Positions 52,785 to 60,239 of a stretch of 64,000 nucleotides of DNA are shown piece after piece (positions within the stretch are counted from its first letter, which is position 1; every line of letters begins with the position of its first letter). The notes below the pieces were generated by a model. It made no database searches, was not told the DNA's origin, and worked only from the letters and a program-made list of their open reading frames with translations. Origin of the DNA: Hymenobacter latericoloratus (GTDB taxonomy: Bacteria > Bacteroidota > Bacteroidia > Cytophagales > Hymenobacteraceae); contig NZ_JACHNV010000002.1 in assembly GCF_014199535.1 (NCBI RefSeq), positions 124,001-188,000 on the forward strand. The letters run 5' to 3'. The position numbers were made by a program, and so were the translations under genes.

Positions 52785-53735
52785 ATGAAACCCGTTCTGC
52801 TTTCCTGCCTGCTGCTCTGGCTGACGCTGGGCCGCGCCCTCGGCTACGATTTTGTGGTGGCCCAGGATGGCAGCGGGCAGTTCCGGACGGTGCAGGAGGC
52901 CTTCAATGCCGTGCCCGATTTCCGGAAGAAAGTCACCACCATCTTCATTAAGAAAGGCGTGTACAAGGAGAAGCTGATTCTGGCTGGCTCCAAGCACTTC
53001 GTGAAAATAGTGGGCGAGGACCGGGAGAAAACCATCCTCACCTACGACGACTATAATCAGAAGAAAAACATCTTCGGGGAAGACAAGGGCACCTCGGGCT
53101 CGGCCAGCTGCTACATCTACGGCGCCGACTTCACGGCCGAAAACCTCACGTTTCAGAACTCCTCGGGGCCGGTGGGGCAGGCCGTGGCCCTGTGGGTGGC
53201 CGGCGACAAAGCCCGGTTCCGGAACTGCCGCTTCCTCGGTTTTCAGGATACGCTTTACACCTACGGCTACGGCAGCCGCCAGTACTACGAGGGCTGCTAC
53301 ATTGAAGGCACCGTGGATTTTATCTTCGGCAGCAGCACGGCCTGGTTTGAGCGCTGCACCATTTTCTGCAAAACCGGCGGCTTCGTCACGGCCGCCTCCA
53401 CCCCCGACAGCACCCGCTACGGCTACGTGTTCAACCAGTGCCGCCTTACCGGCGACGCCCCTGCCGGCAGCTTCTACCTCGGCCGGCCCTGGCGGCCCTA
53501 CGCCAAAACCGTGTTTCTGCGCTGCGAGTTGGGCAAGCAGATCAGGCCCGAAGATTGGGACCATTGGGACAAGGAAAGCAACAAGCAAACCGCCCGCTAC
53601 GCCGAGTATCAGAGCCGGGGCCCCGGCGCCGCCCCCACGCAGCGCGTAGCCTGGACCCGGCAGCTTTCCGACGCCGACGCCCGGCAGTACACCCTGCCCA
53701 CCGTGCTCCGCGGCTGGGACCCTACCCAAGACTAA
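52785..53735 (+). CDS. Pectinesterase (CE8), first copy
   Basis: This 316-residue secreted enzyme removes methyl esters from pectin. It has a signal peptide (MKPVLLSCLLLWLTLGRALG) and the CE8 beta-helix motifs in order: VVAQDGSGQFRTVQEA, QAVAL, GFQDTLY (first catalytic Asp), VDFIFGSSTAWFE (second Asp) and YLGRPWRPY (Arg). The frame opens at 52617, but the signal peptide sets the start at 52785. A paralogue lies 2.3 kb downstream, with a porin gene between on the opposite strand. Confidence 0.93.
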   Translation: MKPVLLSCLLLWLTLGRALGYDFVVAQDGSGQFRTVQEAFNAVPDFRKKVTTIFIKKGVYKEKLILAGSKHFVKIVGEDREKTILTYDDYNQKKNIFGEDKGTSGSASCYIYGADFTAENLTFQNSSGPVGQAVALWVAGDKARFRNCRFLGFQDTLYTYGYGSRQYYEGCYIEGTVDFIFGSSTAWFERCTIFCKTGGFVTAASTPDSTRYGYVFNQCRLTGDAPAGSFYLGRPWRPYAKTVFLRCELGKQIRPEDWDHWDKESNKQTARYAEYQSRGPGAAPTQRVAWTRQLSDADARQYTLPTVLRGWDPTQD

Positions 53736-53747
53736 GCGCCGCTACCC

Positions 53748-54956
53748 CTAAAAATTAATTTGAGCCTGCAGGCGCAGCAAGCCGCCGCGCTGGCGGTTAT
53801 CCGGCTTCTGAAAATCCTCGAACCGGCGCCGCGACAGGGTGTACATCGTCACCAGCTCGAAGCTGGGGAAGGGCTGCCACTCCAGGCCCAACTCCGCCTC
53901 GCGCACCTGGTAGCTGCGGGCGTCCCGCTCGTGCTTTTTGCCGCCCTCGTAGTATTGCAGGCGCAGGAAGGGGTAGAGTTGCTGCTGCCGGTAGCGCAGG
54001 CGGTAGTTGAGCAGCACGTAGCCCCCGTGCAGGCGCCGGGTTTCAATGCTGTCTGTGCGCGGGTTAAATTCGGGGCCGCGGCCCACGTTGTACTCCGTCT
54101 GGATGCCGAATGGCTGGGGGTAGAGCACGAAGGTAGCGGCCGCGCGCTGATCGGGGTAGCGCAGGTCGGGGCGGTGCTTCACGCCGCTCGAGAGCTGGTC
54201 GCGGGCCACTACGTACTCGCCGGAATAAGCCTGCAGCGCGGGCTCAATGATCTGATTGCCAATAGCCAGGGGGTAGGTTAGGCGGGCTGCTACGTGGCGC
54301 TGGTTGTTCAGCTCGGGGCGGTTGGCCGTCTGGCCGTTGAACACGCCAAGGCCCACCACGCCGTAGTCGCCGGAGCCCTTGAGGCCATCTTTCACCAGCT
54401 GACTAAAGCGCTGGCGCACGGCCGTGGGTGCCCAGTACAGGAACGCCCCCAAATCCCGCTCGTTCGACAGGGCACTGTTCAGGGCATCGTTGCGGTCCAG
54501 CGGGAGGCGGTTCTGGCTCGACTGCATGTTCTCGAAACCGAAGGGAATTTTGCTCTGACCGATGCGCACCCGAAACTGGTTGGTTTTTTCCAGACCCAGG
54601 TCCAGGTAGGCGTCGCGTATCTGGGCAATGTGCAGGGAAGTACTGCCGCTGGGCGTGCTGGCAAAATCGGGCTGGAGGTAGAAGTACACCCGCTCGTGCA
54701 GCTGCCCGTAGAAAATTACGCGAATGCGCCGGAAGGAAATACCGCCGTTGCGGCCCCACGACCGGTCGCACTGCTCGCAGGCCAGGTCGGGGTTGGTTTC
54801 CAGCAGGCGGTTGTAGCGGGCCTGCAGGTAGCCCCGGATGGCAACTGTTTCAAACCATTTTTTTGCTGTTGGGTGGGGCTTGGCTGCCGTGTCAGGGGCT
54901 TGGCCATGGGCGAAGCCTACTGCCAGAAGCAAAAGGCTGGTTAACAGTTTCTTCAT
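53748..54956 (-). CDS. OprP/OprO-type outer-membrane porin
   Basis: This 402-residue protein has a signal peptide (MKKLLTSLLLLAVGFAHGQ). The following WFETVAIRGYLQARYN, RRIRVIFYGQLHERVYFYLQPDF and DAYLDLGLEKTNQFRVRIGQSKIPFG blocks are typical of the phosphate-selective porin superfamily. It ends in Phe (LLRLQAQINF). It would pass small anions or other solutes through the outer membrane. It lies between two pectinesterase genes and is divergent from the second, so intake of pectin-derived products is conceivable, but phosphate or another anion is equally possible. Confidence 0.85.
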   Translation of the reverse strand: MKKLLTSLLLLAVGFAHGQAPDTAAKPHPTAKKWFETVAIRGYLQARYNRLLETNPDLACEQCDRSWGRNGGISFRRIRVIFYGQLHERVYFYLQPDFASTPSGSTSLHIAQIRDAYLDLGLEKTNQFRVRIGQSKIPFGFENMQSSQNRLPLDRNDALNSALSNERDLGAFLYWAPTAVRQRFSQLVKDGLKGSGDYGVVGLGVFNGQTANRPELNNQRHVAARLTYPLAIGNQIIEPALQAYSGEYVVARDQLSSGVKHRPDLRYPDQRAAATFVLYPQPFGIQTEYNVGRGPEFNPRTDSIETRRLHGGYVLLNYRLRYRQQQLYPFLRLQYYEGGKKHERDARSYQVREAELGLEWQPFPSFELVTMYTLSRRRFEDFQKPDNRQRGGLLRLQAQINF

Positions 54957-55103
54957 AGAATGGTAATGCTGGCGCAAAGAGCGGCATTACCTATTACTTC
55001 AATGTGACCAGACCATTACGCGAATGTTACCAATGGCCTTAACCTAACCGAGTTGCCACCACATGCGGCGCCGCTCCTGTACTGCAAAGCCGGGTAGCTT
55101 TTC

Positions 55104-55111
55104 TACTTTCG
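55104..55111 (+). promoter_or_regulatory. Candidate -7 element of the second pectinesterase gene
   Basis: TACTTTCG is a near match to TAnnTTTG, 31 bases before the start, in the divergent region shared with the porin gene. Confidence 0.4.
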
Positions 55112-55141
55112 ATTTCCGGCGTACTGATTTACCCCCATTCA

Positions 55142-56089
55142 ATGAAATATTTTCTGGTAGTGATACTCGCCTGGCTAACCCTGAGCCGGGTTAGGGGTGC
55201 GGAACTGGTAGTAGCCCAGGACGGCAGCGGGCAATTTCGGACGGTGCAGGAGGCCATTAATGCCGCGCCTTCGCAAGCGGAGCAGGAGGTAGTAATCCGC
55301 ATCCGCAGGGGCGTGTACAAGGAAAAGCTGGTAGTGCCGGCCGCCAAAACGCACCTGACGCTGCTGGGCGACGAGCGGGACCAGACCATCCTGACCTTCG
55401 ATGACCACAGCGGCAAGGGTAGCCTCAACACCTACACCTCGTACTCGGTGCTGGTACAGGGGGCTGATTTCCGGGCCGAAAACCTCACCTTCCGGAACAC
55501 GGCCGGCCGCACGGCGGGGCAGGCCGTGGCCCTGCACGTGGAGGCCGACCGCTGTACCTTCCGCAACTGCCGCATCCTCGGCGACCAGGATACCCTGTTT
55601 CTGGCTACTGCCCACACCCGGCAGTATTTCTACCGGTGCTTTGTTGAGGGCACCACCGACTTTATTTTCGGGAGCAGTACGGCCGTATTCGACCACTGCA
55701 CCATTCGCAGCAAGAAAAACTCCCACATCACGGCGGCCGCTACCCCCGCGGACCAAGCCTACGGCTTTGTGTTCCGGAAGTGCCGCCTCACGGCCGATAC
55801 GGCTTTGGCCACCAACGTGTCGTTGGGGCGGCCCTGGCAGCCCTACGCCCAGGTAGCCTACCTGCGCACGTACATGGGGCCGCACATCCGGCCCGCGGGC
55901 TGGGACAACTGGAAAAAGCCCGAAAGCGAAGAAACCGCCCGCTACGTGGAGTACCGCTCCACCGGGCCCGGCGCCGCGCCGGCCGCTACGCGCGTGGCCT
56001 GGGCCCGGCAGCTTTCTGCCCGGGAGGCGCGGGCGTACACGCTCAGGCGCCTCTTCGCCGGAACTGAGCCCTGGAAGCCAAAGCGCTAA
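55142..56089 (+). CDS. Pectinesterase (CE8), second copy
   Basis: This 315-residue paralogue of the gene at 52785 has a signal peptide (MKYFLVVILAWLTLSRVRG). It has the same motifs: VVAQDGSGQFRTVQEAINA, QAVALHVE, GDQDTLFLA (Asp), TDFIFGSSTAVFD (Asp) and SLGRPWQPYA (Arg). The two copies share the C-terminal ARYVEYRSTGPGAAP/RVAWARQLS layout, so they probably arose by duplication and then diverged, mostly in the N-terminal loops. No pectate lyase or polygalacturonase is in the window. Confidence 0.93.
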   Translation: MKYFLVVILAWLTLSRVRGAELVVAQDGSGQFRTVQEAINAAPSQAEQEVVIRIRRGVYKEKLVVPAAKTHLTLLGDERDQTILTFDDHSGKGSLNTYTSYSVLVQGADFRAENLTFRNTAGRTAGQAVALHVEADRCTFRNCRILGDQDTLFLATAHTRQYFYRCFVEGTTDFIFGSSTAVFDHCTIRSKKNSHITAAATPADQAYGFVFRKCRLTADTALATNVSLGRPWQPYAQVAYLRTYMGPHIRPAGWDNWKKPESEETARYVEYRSTGPGAAPAATRVAWARQLSAREARAYTLRRLFAGTEPWKPKR

Positions 56090-56099
56090 ACAACCGAAA

Positions 56100-56507
56100 C
56101 TAGTTCTGGGCCCGCAGCCAGTCTTCGGCCGCTTCCAGCTCCTGGAACATATGAATCTGTAGCTGGTCGCCGATGCGCTGCTGCAGGTCTTCCATGGAAA
56201 ACTGCCCGAACACATCCGGCGACACTACCTGCCCGATGTAGCGCAAGCCGGCCCCAATGATGAGCGGAGTCCAGACCTGCTGAATCCAGTCGTTGGCTTC
56301 GGTGAAGGCGCCCACCAGGCTGCGGTGGTCGTTGAGGAGCTTGGCACAGGGCTTCTGCCGCAGCATTTCCAGGTGGGTCAGGCCGCCGTCCATCACGGTG
56401 CCCAGGGTCTGGCGGCCGTGCCAGCGCGCATGCACCCAATTGTCGAGTAGGTTGCGCTCAATGGTCAGATAGGTGCTGCCGTCGCCCCGTTGCAGTGATG
56501 TAATCAT
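56100..56507 (-). CDS. SpoIIAA/STAS-like small cytosolic protein
   Basis: This 135-residue protein has no signal peptide. The C-terminal 80 residues (FTEANDWIQQVWTPLIIGAGLRYIGQVV, then FQELEAAEDWLRAQN) resemble the SpoIIAA-like/STAS fold found in small Bacteroidota proteins. It may bind lipids or a protein partner. A longer start at 56546 is possible, but it adds an atypical MPHAGTTY stretch. It is convergent with the second pectinesterase gene and divergent from the TerB-like gene. Confidence 0.6.
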   Translation of the reverse strand: MITSLQRGDGSTYLTIERNLLDNWVHARWHGRQTLGTVMDGGLTHLEMLRQKPCAKLLNDHRSLVGAFTEANDWIQQVWTPLIIGAGLRYIGQVVSPDVFGQFSMEDLQQRIGDQLQIHMFQELEAAEDWLRAQN

Positions 56508-56702
56508 GAATAAGCGCGCCAAATAAGTAGTGCCCGCGTGGGGCACATCAGTCGAACAGTGGTGCCCAAAGAAACGACATGTATAGGGGAATGTTTGAGG
56601 GCCAGGCCGTGGAAAGCGGTAAATAACCTTCCGCCGGAGGCCGCGTTCAAAAGAAAACTCGCCCCAAGGCGGCTAATTCTCTCACCTTCCACCGCTACCG
56701 CT

Positions 56703-57119
56703 ATGCAGTCGCAACACACCCTCGAAGAGGTTTTGAATACTGAGCAGAAGAAGCTGAGCTTCTTCCAGAATTTACTGCTGATAGCCTCCGCCGACGGCCA
56801 GCTGGACGAGCAGGAAGGCGACTTTCTGCTGCAGATTGGCAACCGCCTGGGCCTGACGTCCAAGCAGACCCAACCCCTGGCCGACAACTTGAGCGTACTC
56901 AGCTTTGTGGTGCCCGCCGACGGCCTGCAGCGCACCCTGGAACTCCAGACGCTGGTGCAGATGATGCTGCAGGACGGCCAGATTGACCCCCGCGAGTACG
57001 GCCTGTGCATGGAGTACGCCAACCGCATTGGCTACGGCAAGGAAATCCTGGACGACATGGTAAGCCAGTTGGCCGGCGCCGGACCGGTAGTCAACCGCAA
57101 CCCGCCTACGGTCAGCTAA
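56703..57119 (+). CDS. TerB-like (tellurite-resistance fold) cytosolic protein
   Basis: This 138-residue protein is all-helical. LLLIASADGQLDEQEGDFLLQIGNRLGL and the later QMMLQDGQIDPREYGLCMEYANRIGYG are two copies of the TerB-type D-G-x-(L/I)-D/E-x-(E) metal-binding helix pair. It probably binds a divalent metal; the role is otherwise unknown. The frame opens at 56538, but those residues are basic and unlike the family. Confidence 0.8.
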   Translation: MQSQHTLEEVLNTEQKKLSFFQNLLLIASADGQLDEQEGDFLLQIGNRLGLTSKQTQPLADNLSVLSFVVPADGLQRTLELQTLVQMMLQDGQIDPREYGLCMEYANRIGYGKEILDDMVSQLAGAGPVVNRNPPTVS

Positions 57120-57137
57120 TTGCTTTCGGCCTTCCGC

Positions 57138-57190
57138 CAACGGAGGTAGCCTGGGGCGGGCACTACTGCCGCGCCGGGCTACCTCCGTTG
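57138..57190. terminator. 14-bp inverted repeat between the TerB-like gene and the ACT-domain gene
   Basis: CAACGGAGGTAGCC (57138-57151) and GGCTACCTCCGTTG (57177-57190) are exact complements with a 25-base loop, 18 bases after the TerB-like stop. It may stop transcription from either side, but no long T-run follows. Confidence 0.5.
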
Positions 57191-57254
57191 CGGATTTATT
57201 CCGGTGCGAGGCCGGCCGATGCCCAACCCGGGGGGCAGATTTGGGGCTGATTAT

Positions 57255-57686
57255 TTACGTGTTGGCGGCCCCCAAAGGGCGTTGCACCGGCTTGGCTTCG
57301 GCCAGCTCCCGCAGAATCCGGAGGGCCTTTTCCGCGGCGGCAGCGGGCACGAAAAGATGGTCGTGGTAGTAGGCGGCCACTACGTTGCAGCTGATGCCGC
57401 CCTGGGCCAGGGCCCGCGAAAAGGCGGCCGTCAGGCCCACGGCCTCCAGCGCCGAGTGCACCGTCAAGGTAATCCAGGCTGCCACAAAGGTGTAGGGCAG
57501 CCCCAGCCGGTCGGCCGTGGCCTGGGGCAGAATAACGGTAAGGCCCTCTCGTTCCCGAAAGGTGCCAACCACTTCCGTGAGTGGCAGTTCTTCCGGCGTG
57601 GCAACGGTGCAGTACACGTAAGTGCCTGGCTGCAGCTCCGGCTTCAGGGTACGCAGCAGCTGGGTTAAATCGGTTTGGCCGGGCAT
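57255..57686 (-). CDS. ACT-domain protein
   Basis: This 143-residue cytosolic protein carries an ACT-like beta-alpha-beta fold in two halves, with GTYVYCTVATPEE and LTVHSALEAVGLTAAFSRALAQGGISCNVVAAYYHDHLFVP. The second half has the usual ligand-binding turn (SRALAQGGISCNV). Such proteins often sense amino acids, but the ligand and target are unknown. Confidence 0.82.
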   Translation of the reverse strand: MPGQTDLTQLLRTLKPELQPGTYVYCTVATPEELPLTEVVGTFREREGLTVILPQATADRLGLPYTFVAAWITLTVHSALEAVGLTAAFSRALAQGGISCNVVAAYYHDHLFVPAAAAEKALRILRELAEAKPVQRPLGAANT

Positions 57687-57734
57687 AGGGGGTAGGGGAA
57701 AGGGAAGGGATACGCGTACTCCCAGCTCGGAAAC

Positions 57735-58751
57735 TTACTTCCGGCGCAGGTACAGCAGCGTCGATTGGTTGGAGGGGCCGTACTTGTCATTGATCAGGAA
57801 GTAGCCGCCCTGGTAGGCCGCCAGTCCTTCCCAGTTATAGGTCATATATTCCCGGGGCAGTTCGAACAGGGGCTTCCACTTCACCTTGTTGCGCTTGTAG
57901 CGCAGGCTAAGCAGGCGACAGTAATTCTGGTAGCCGCTGCCGTTGCGGATGAGGCGGGTATTCGGGTCCTGGCCCGGCGTGCGGTACACGCTGTCGTCGG
58001 CGCCGTTGTAGAAGTAGTTGATGGCCGTAAAGCGGTTCTTCCCCTCGTGTACCAGGTCCGTTACGCGGAAGGGCAGGCGGGCCACGGGCACGTAGCGCGG
58101 AATATCGGGGGTAGGGGCGGCGGTGGGCAGCCGGAAAGCGTAGTTGTCGTGGGTGAAGTAGTTGTATTCGAACAGCAACAACAGGCTCTGGTCGTAGTCG
58201 GCGGCGGCCTCAAAGCCGGCGTTGTTGATGTGAGTACCGTTGGAGAGGACGGGTTTGGGCAGCGGCACGAGGTAGCGCGAATCCAGGCGAATGGTGCCGC
58301 CGGCCTCATCTAACTCGCCCTTAATCAGGTAGCAGTAGGCCGAGGGGGTAGTGGTTTCAATGGTGAAGTAGGCCGTGCTGCCTACCATCGTAATTCCCTC
58401 CAGGCCCTCGTATTCCTGCCGTAAGCTGTCCATCCGGGTCCGAATCAGATCCAGGTTCTGCAGGGGGTATTTGCGGTACGCTACTTCTCCCGATTTCTGC
58501 TGGAGCTGGCTGCTGATGCTGTTCAGGTCCAGCGCGTACACCTTGGCCTCGGCCCGCTCCTGCAAGCGGCTTTCCGAAAGCAGCAGCAGCTGCTTGTTGC
58601 GTATGAACAGGCCGGAAAACTGGTTGTTGCGGTCCGCAATTCCTTTCGGCAGACTAACGGTCTGGATGCTAAAGGGTGCCTTTTGAGCGTGGGTCAGGGA
58701 CGCCCCTAGTGCCAGAAAAGCAAGCAGGACAAAACGAAAGATGAGCAGCAT
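57735..58751 (-). CDS. Exported beta-propeller-like protein of unknown function
   Basis: This 338-residue protein has a signal peptide (MLLIFRFVLLAFLALGASLTHAQ). Regular strand-rich repeats such as YEGLEGITMVGSTAYFTIE and YNWEGLAAYQGGYFLINDK suggest a beta-propeller, with the EG(I/L) turns seen in esterase-like-phytase and SdiA-regulated families. No catalytic residues can be named with confidence. The start at 58751 is the Met directly before the signal peptide; 58766 is an alternative. Confidence 0.65.
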   Translation of the reverse strand: MLLIFRFVLLAFLALGASLTHAQKAPFSIQTVSLPKGIADRNNQFSGLFIRNKQLLLLSESRLQERAEAKVYALDLNSISSQLQQKSGEVAYRKYPLQNLDLIRTRMDSLRQEYEGLEGITMVGSTAYFTIETTTPSAYCYLIKGELDEAGGTIRLDSRYLVPLPKPVLSNGTHINNAGFEAAADYDQSLLLLFEYNYFTHDNYAFRLPTAAPTPDIPRYVPVARLPFRVTDLVHEGKNRFTAINYFYNGADDSVYRTPGQDPNTRLIRNGSGYQNYCRLLSLRYKRNKVKWKPLFELPREYMTYNWEGLAAYQGGYFLINDKYGPSNQSTLLYLRRK

Positions 58752-58951
58752 GTAGCGCGGAAGCAACCTGAAGACAGAAACCGCACAAATATTACCCGAA
58801 ATGCGCGGGTACTTCCTGCCTGAACGGGGTTATTTGGTTTCGAGAGCTGAGAAGAGGCACTGAACTGGCCGGAGCTAGCAAGCCCAACTGCCGCTCCCAG
58901 CCACCACCCTAGCCGGGGCTGAAAGCGGCGTGCACGCAAGCACATAATCAG

Positions 58952-59053
58952 CTACGGAATCAGGCGGTCGGCGCGGAGCTGCTCGAACAGGTCGAAGAAC
59001 GATTCTTCGGTGGGCTGGTACACCAGGAAACCCAGCTTCCGGCTTCTGGTCAT
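58952..59053 (-). other. Orphan coding-like C-terminal fragment downstream of the barstar gene
   Basis: A 33-codon frame from an ATG at 59053 encodes MTRSRKLGFLVYQPTEESFF and FDLFEQLRADRLIP, which reads like the end of a real protein. It is in a different frame from the barstar gene just upstream and has no recognisable start signal. It may be a gene remnant or the tail of an immunity-type protein. Confidence 0.35.
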
Positions 59054-59088
59054 ATCGGTTATCACCCCGGTGCAACGCCATCGAAAGG

Positions 59089-59352
59089 CTACCCCAGCAC
59101 GATGCGCTTGGGTGCCATTTCCTCCGCGTAATCCTCTATCACCTGCCGCAGAATTTCCATGTCGCGGGGGCAGCTTTCGGCAAATTCCTCCCAGTTGGTT
59201 AAGGTCAGCACGGGCGGCATTTCCACAATGGCCACAATAGAATCCCAGAATGCGTCCCAATTTGCGCCGTACCAGTCTTCAAAGCCCAGCTTCTCCTTGA
59301 ACAGCTGGTGGATGGCCGCTTTGCTGGTAATGCCGGTGAGGTCGAGAGTCAT
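59089..59352 (-). CDS. Barstar-family protein (ribonuclease inhibitor type)
   Basis: This 87-residue protein matches barstar: ITSKAAIHQLFKEKLGFEDWYG, then GANWDAFWDSIVAIVEMPPVL and LRQVIEDYAEE. In barstar the segment YGxNxDALWD faces the ribonuclease active site, here YGANWDAFWD (residues 28-37). No barnase-type nuclease gene is visible in the window, so it is an orphan inhibitor or acts on a remote target. It is adjacent to the RAYT cassette. Confidence 0.82.
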   Translation of the reverse strand: MTLDLTGITSKAAIHQLFKEKLGFEDWYGANWDAFWDSIVAIVEMPPVLTLTNWEEFAESCPRDMEILRQVIEDYAEEMAPKRIVLG

Positions 59353-59388
59353 AGAGGTGTCGGTTTAACAATAGCAGTGGCGCAGTGG

Positions 59389-59408
59389 CGCGAACTTTGT
59401 AGTTCGCG
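59389..59408. repeat. REP palindrome 1 (left outer, next to the RAYT gene)
   Basis: CGCGAAC TTTGTA GTTCGCG is a 7-base perfect palindrome. It is the reverse-complement orientation of the copies at 59503 and 60213. Confidence 0.85.
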
Positions 59409-59502
59409 AGTTGTGAGTTGTGCCGGCAGAAATATGCACGTAGACAAAGGCAAACCCCGTAATTCGGGCTAATGGGACGTTCGGCCGTTTTTGTTCTGAA
59501 GC

Positions 59503-59520
59503 GCGAACTACAAAGTTCGC
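59503..59520. repeat. REP palindrome 2 (left inner)
   Basis: GCGAACT ACAA AGTTCGC lies 24 bases before the 3' end of the RAYT gene. It is the exact reverse complement of the core of palindrome 1, making a head-to-head REP pair. Confidence 0.85.
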
Positions 59521-59543
59521 ATTACTGGCTGCAGGTCCGCGGC

Positions 59544-60137
59544 TTAAGGTTCGGCCCAATACGTGTGCGGCCATTGCTCCCACGTGTCAACCAAACCCGC
59601 CTTCACGGGATTATTCAGCACGTAGGCAATGATTCGCTGCATTTCCTCGCCACTGCGCACGATGTGGTCGTACGTTTCCCGTTGCCAGAACTGGCCCGTG
59701 CGCCCGAGCAGCTTGTTTGCTTGCAAAGCAGTGTAGCCTTTAATGCGTTGCAGCGTTTCAACCAGCAGCGGAGCATTATAAGCCAACGAAACAACCAAGT
59801 GTACGTGGTTCGGCATGATACAGTAACAGTGCAACTGGTAAGCTTTCCCGTCAAAATGACGTAGCGAATCACCTACCAGCGCAGCAATAGCCGGTTGTCG
59901 AAGCCAGGTGGAACCGTGCGCAGCTTCATCCAAAAGCTGATCGAATCGGCCGAAATACCGGCGTTGCTGCGCGTAGGTAGTTGTCATTGAGGTGGTTGTA
60001 GAAGAGCGGAATTGCGTTCGTAGGTAGGAGACAACCGCGGTTGGCAGCGAGTTGGCCAATCGGAACGTTAGAAATAGATCGGTGCCGGGTGGCAAACGGT
60101 GGGGGAGGTTACGCTCGTAGTATATCAGATTACTCAT
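59544..60137 (-). CDS. REP-associated tyrosine transposase (RAYT, Y1_Tnp family)
   Basis: This 197-residue single-strand transposase-like protein has the HUH motif in MPNHVHLVV (His111, His113) and a catalytic Tyr in ETYDHIV (Tyr156), with ADYVLNNPVKAGLV-like AYVLNNPVKAGLV after it. RAYTs cut and join single-stranded REP hairpins. The gene is flanked on both sides by pairs of matching palindromes, the expected substrate. The frame opens at 60194, but the upstream codons run into the palindrome region, so 60137 (MSNLIYYERN) is preferred. Confidence 0.93.
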   Translation of the reverse strand: MSNLIYYERNLPHRLPPGTDLFLTFRLANSLPTAVVSYLRTQFRSSTTTSMTTTYAQQRRYFGRFDQLLDEAAHGSTWLRQPAIAALVGDSLRHFDGKAYQLHCYCIMPNHVHLVVSLAYNAPLLVETLQRIKGYTALQANKLLGRTGQFWQRETYDHIVRSGEEMQRIIAYVLNNPVKAGLVDTWEQWPHTYWAEP

Positions 60138-60160
60138 TGGACAGCAGGATAGGGAAGTAG

Positions 60161-60180
60161 CGCGAACATGGTAGTACGCG
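60161..60180. repeat. REP palindrome 3 (right inner, degenerate)
   Basis: CGCGAAC ATGGTA GTACGCG keeps the stem except one pair and has the orientation of palindrome 1. It lies just upstream of the RAYT start. Confidence 0.65.
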
Positions 60181-60212
60181 TCAGGAAGACGCAATGGAAA
60201 TAGTTCTAGGGC

Positions 60213-60230
60213 GCGAACTGCAAAGTTCGC
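60213..60230. repeat. REP palindrome 4 (right outer)
   Basis: GCGAACT GCAA AGTTCGC matches palindrome 2 with one loop change and shares its trailing TTACTG. It ends ten bases from the ABC exporter stop codon. Confidence 0.85.
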
Positions 60231-60239
60231 GTTACTGCC

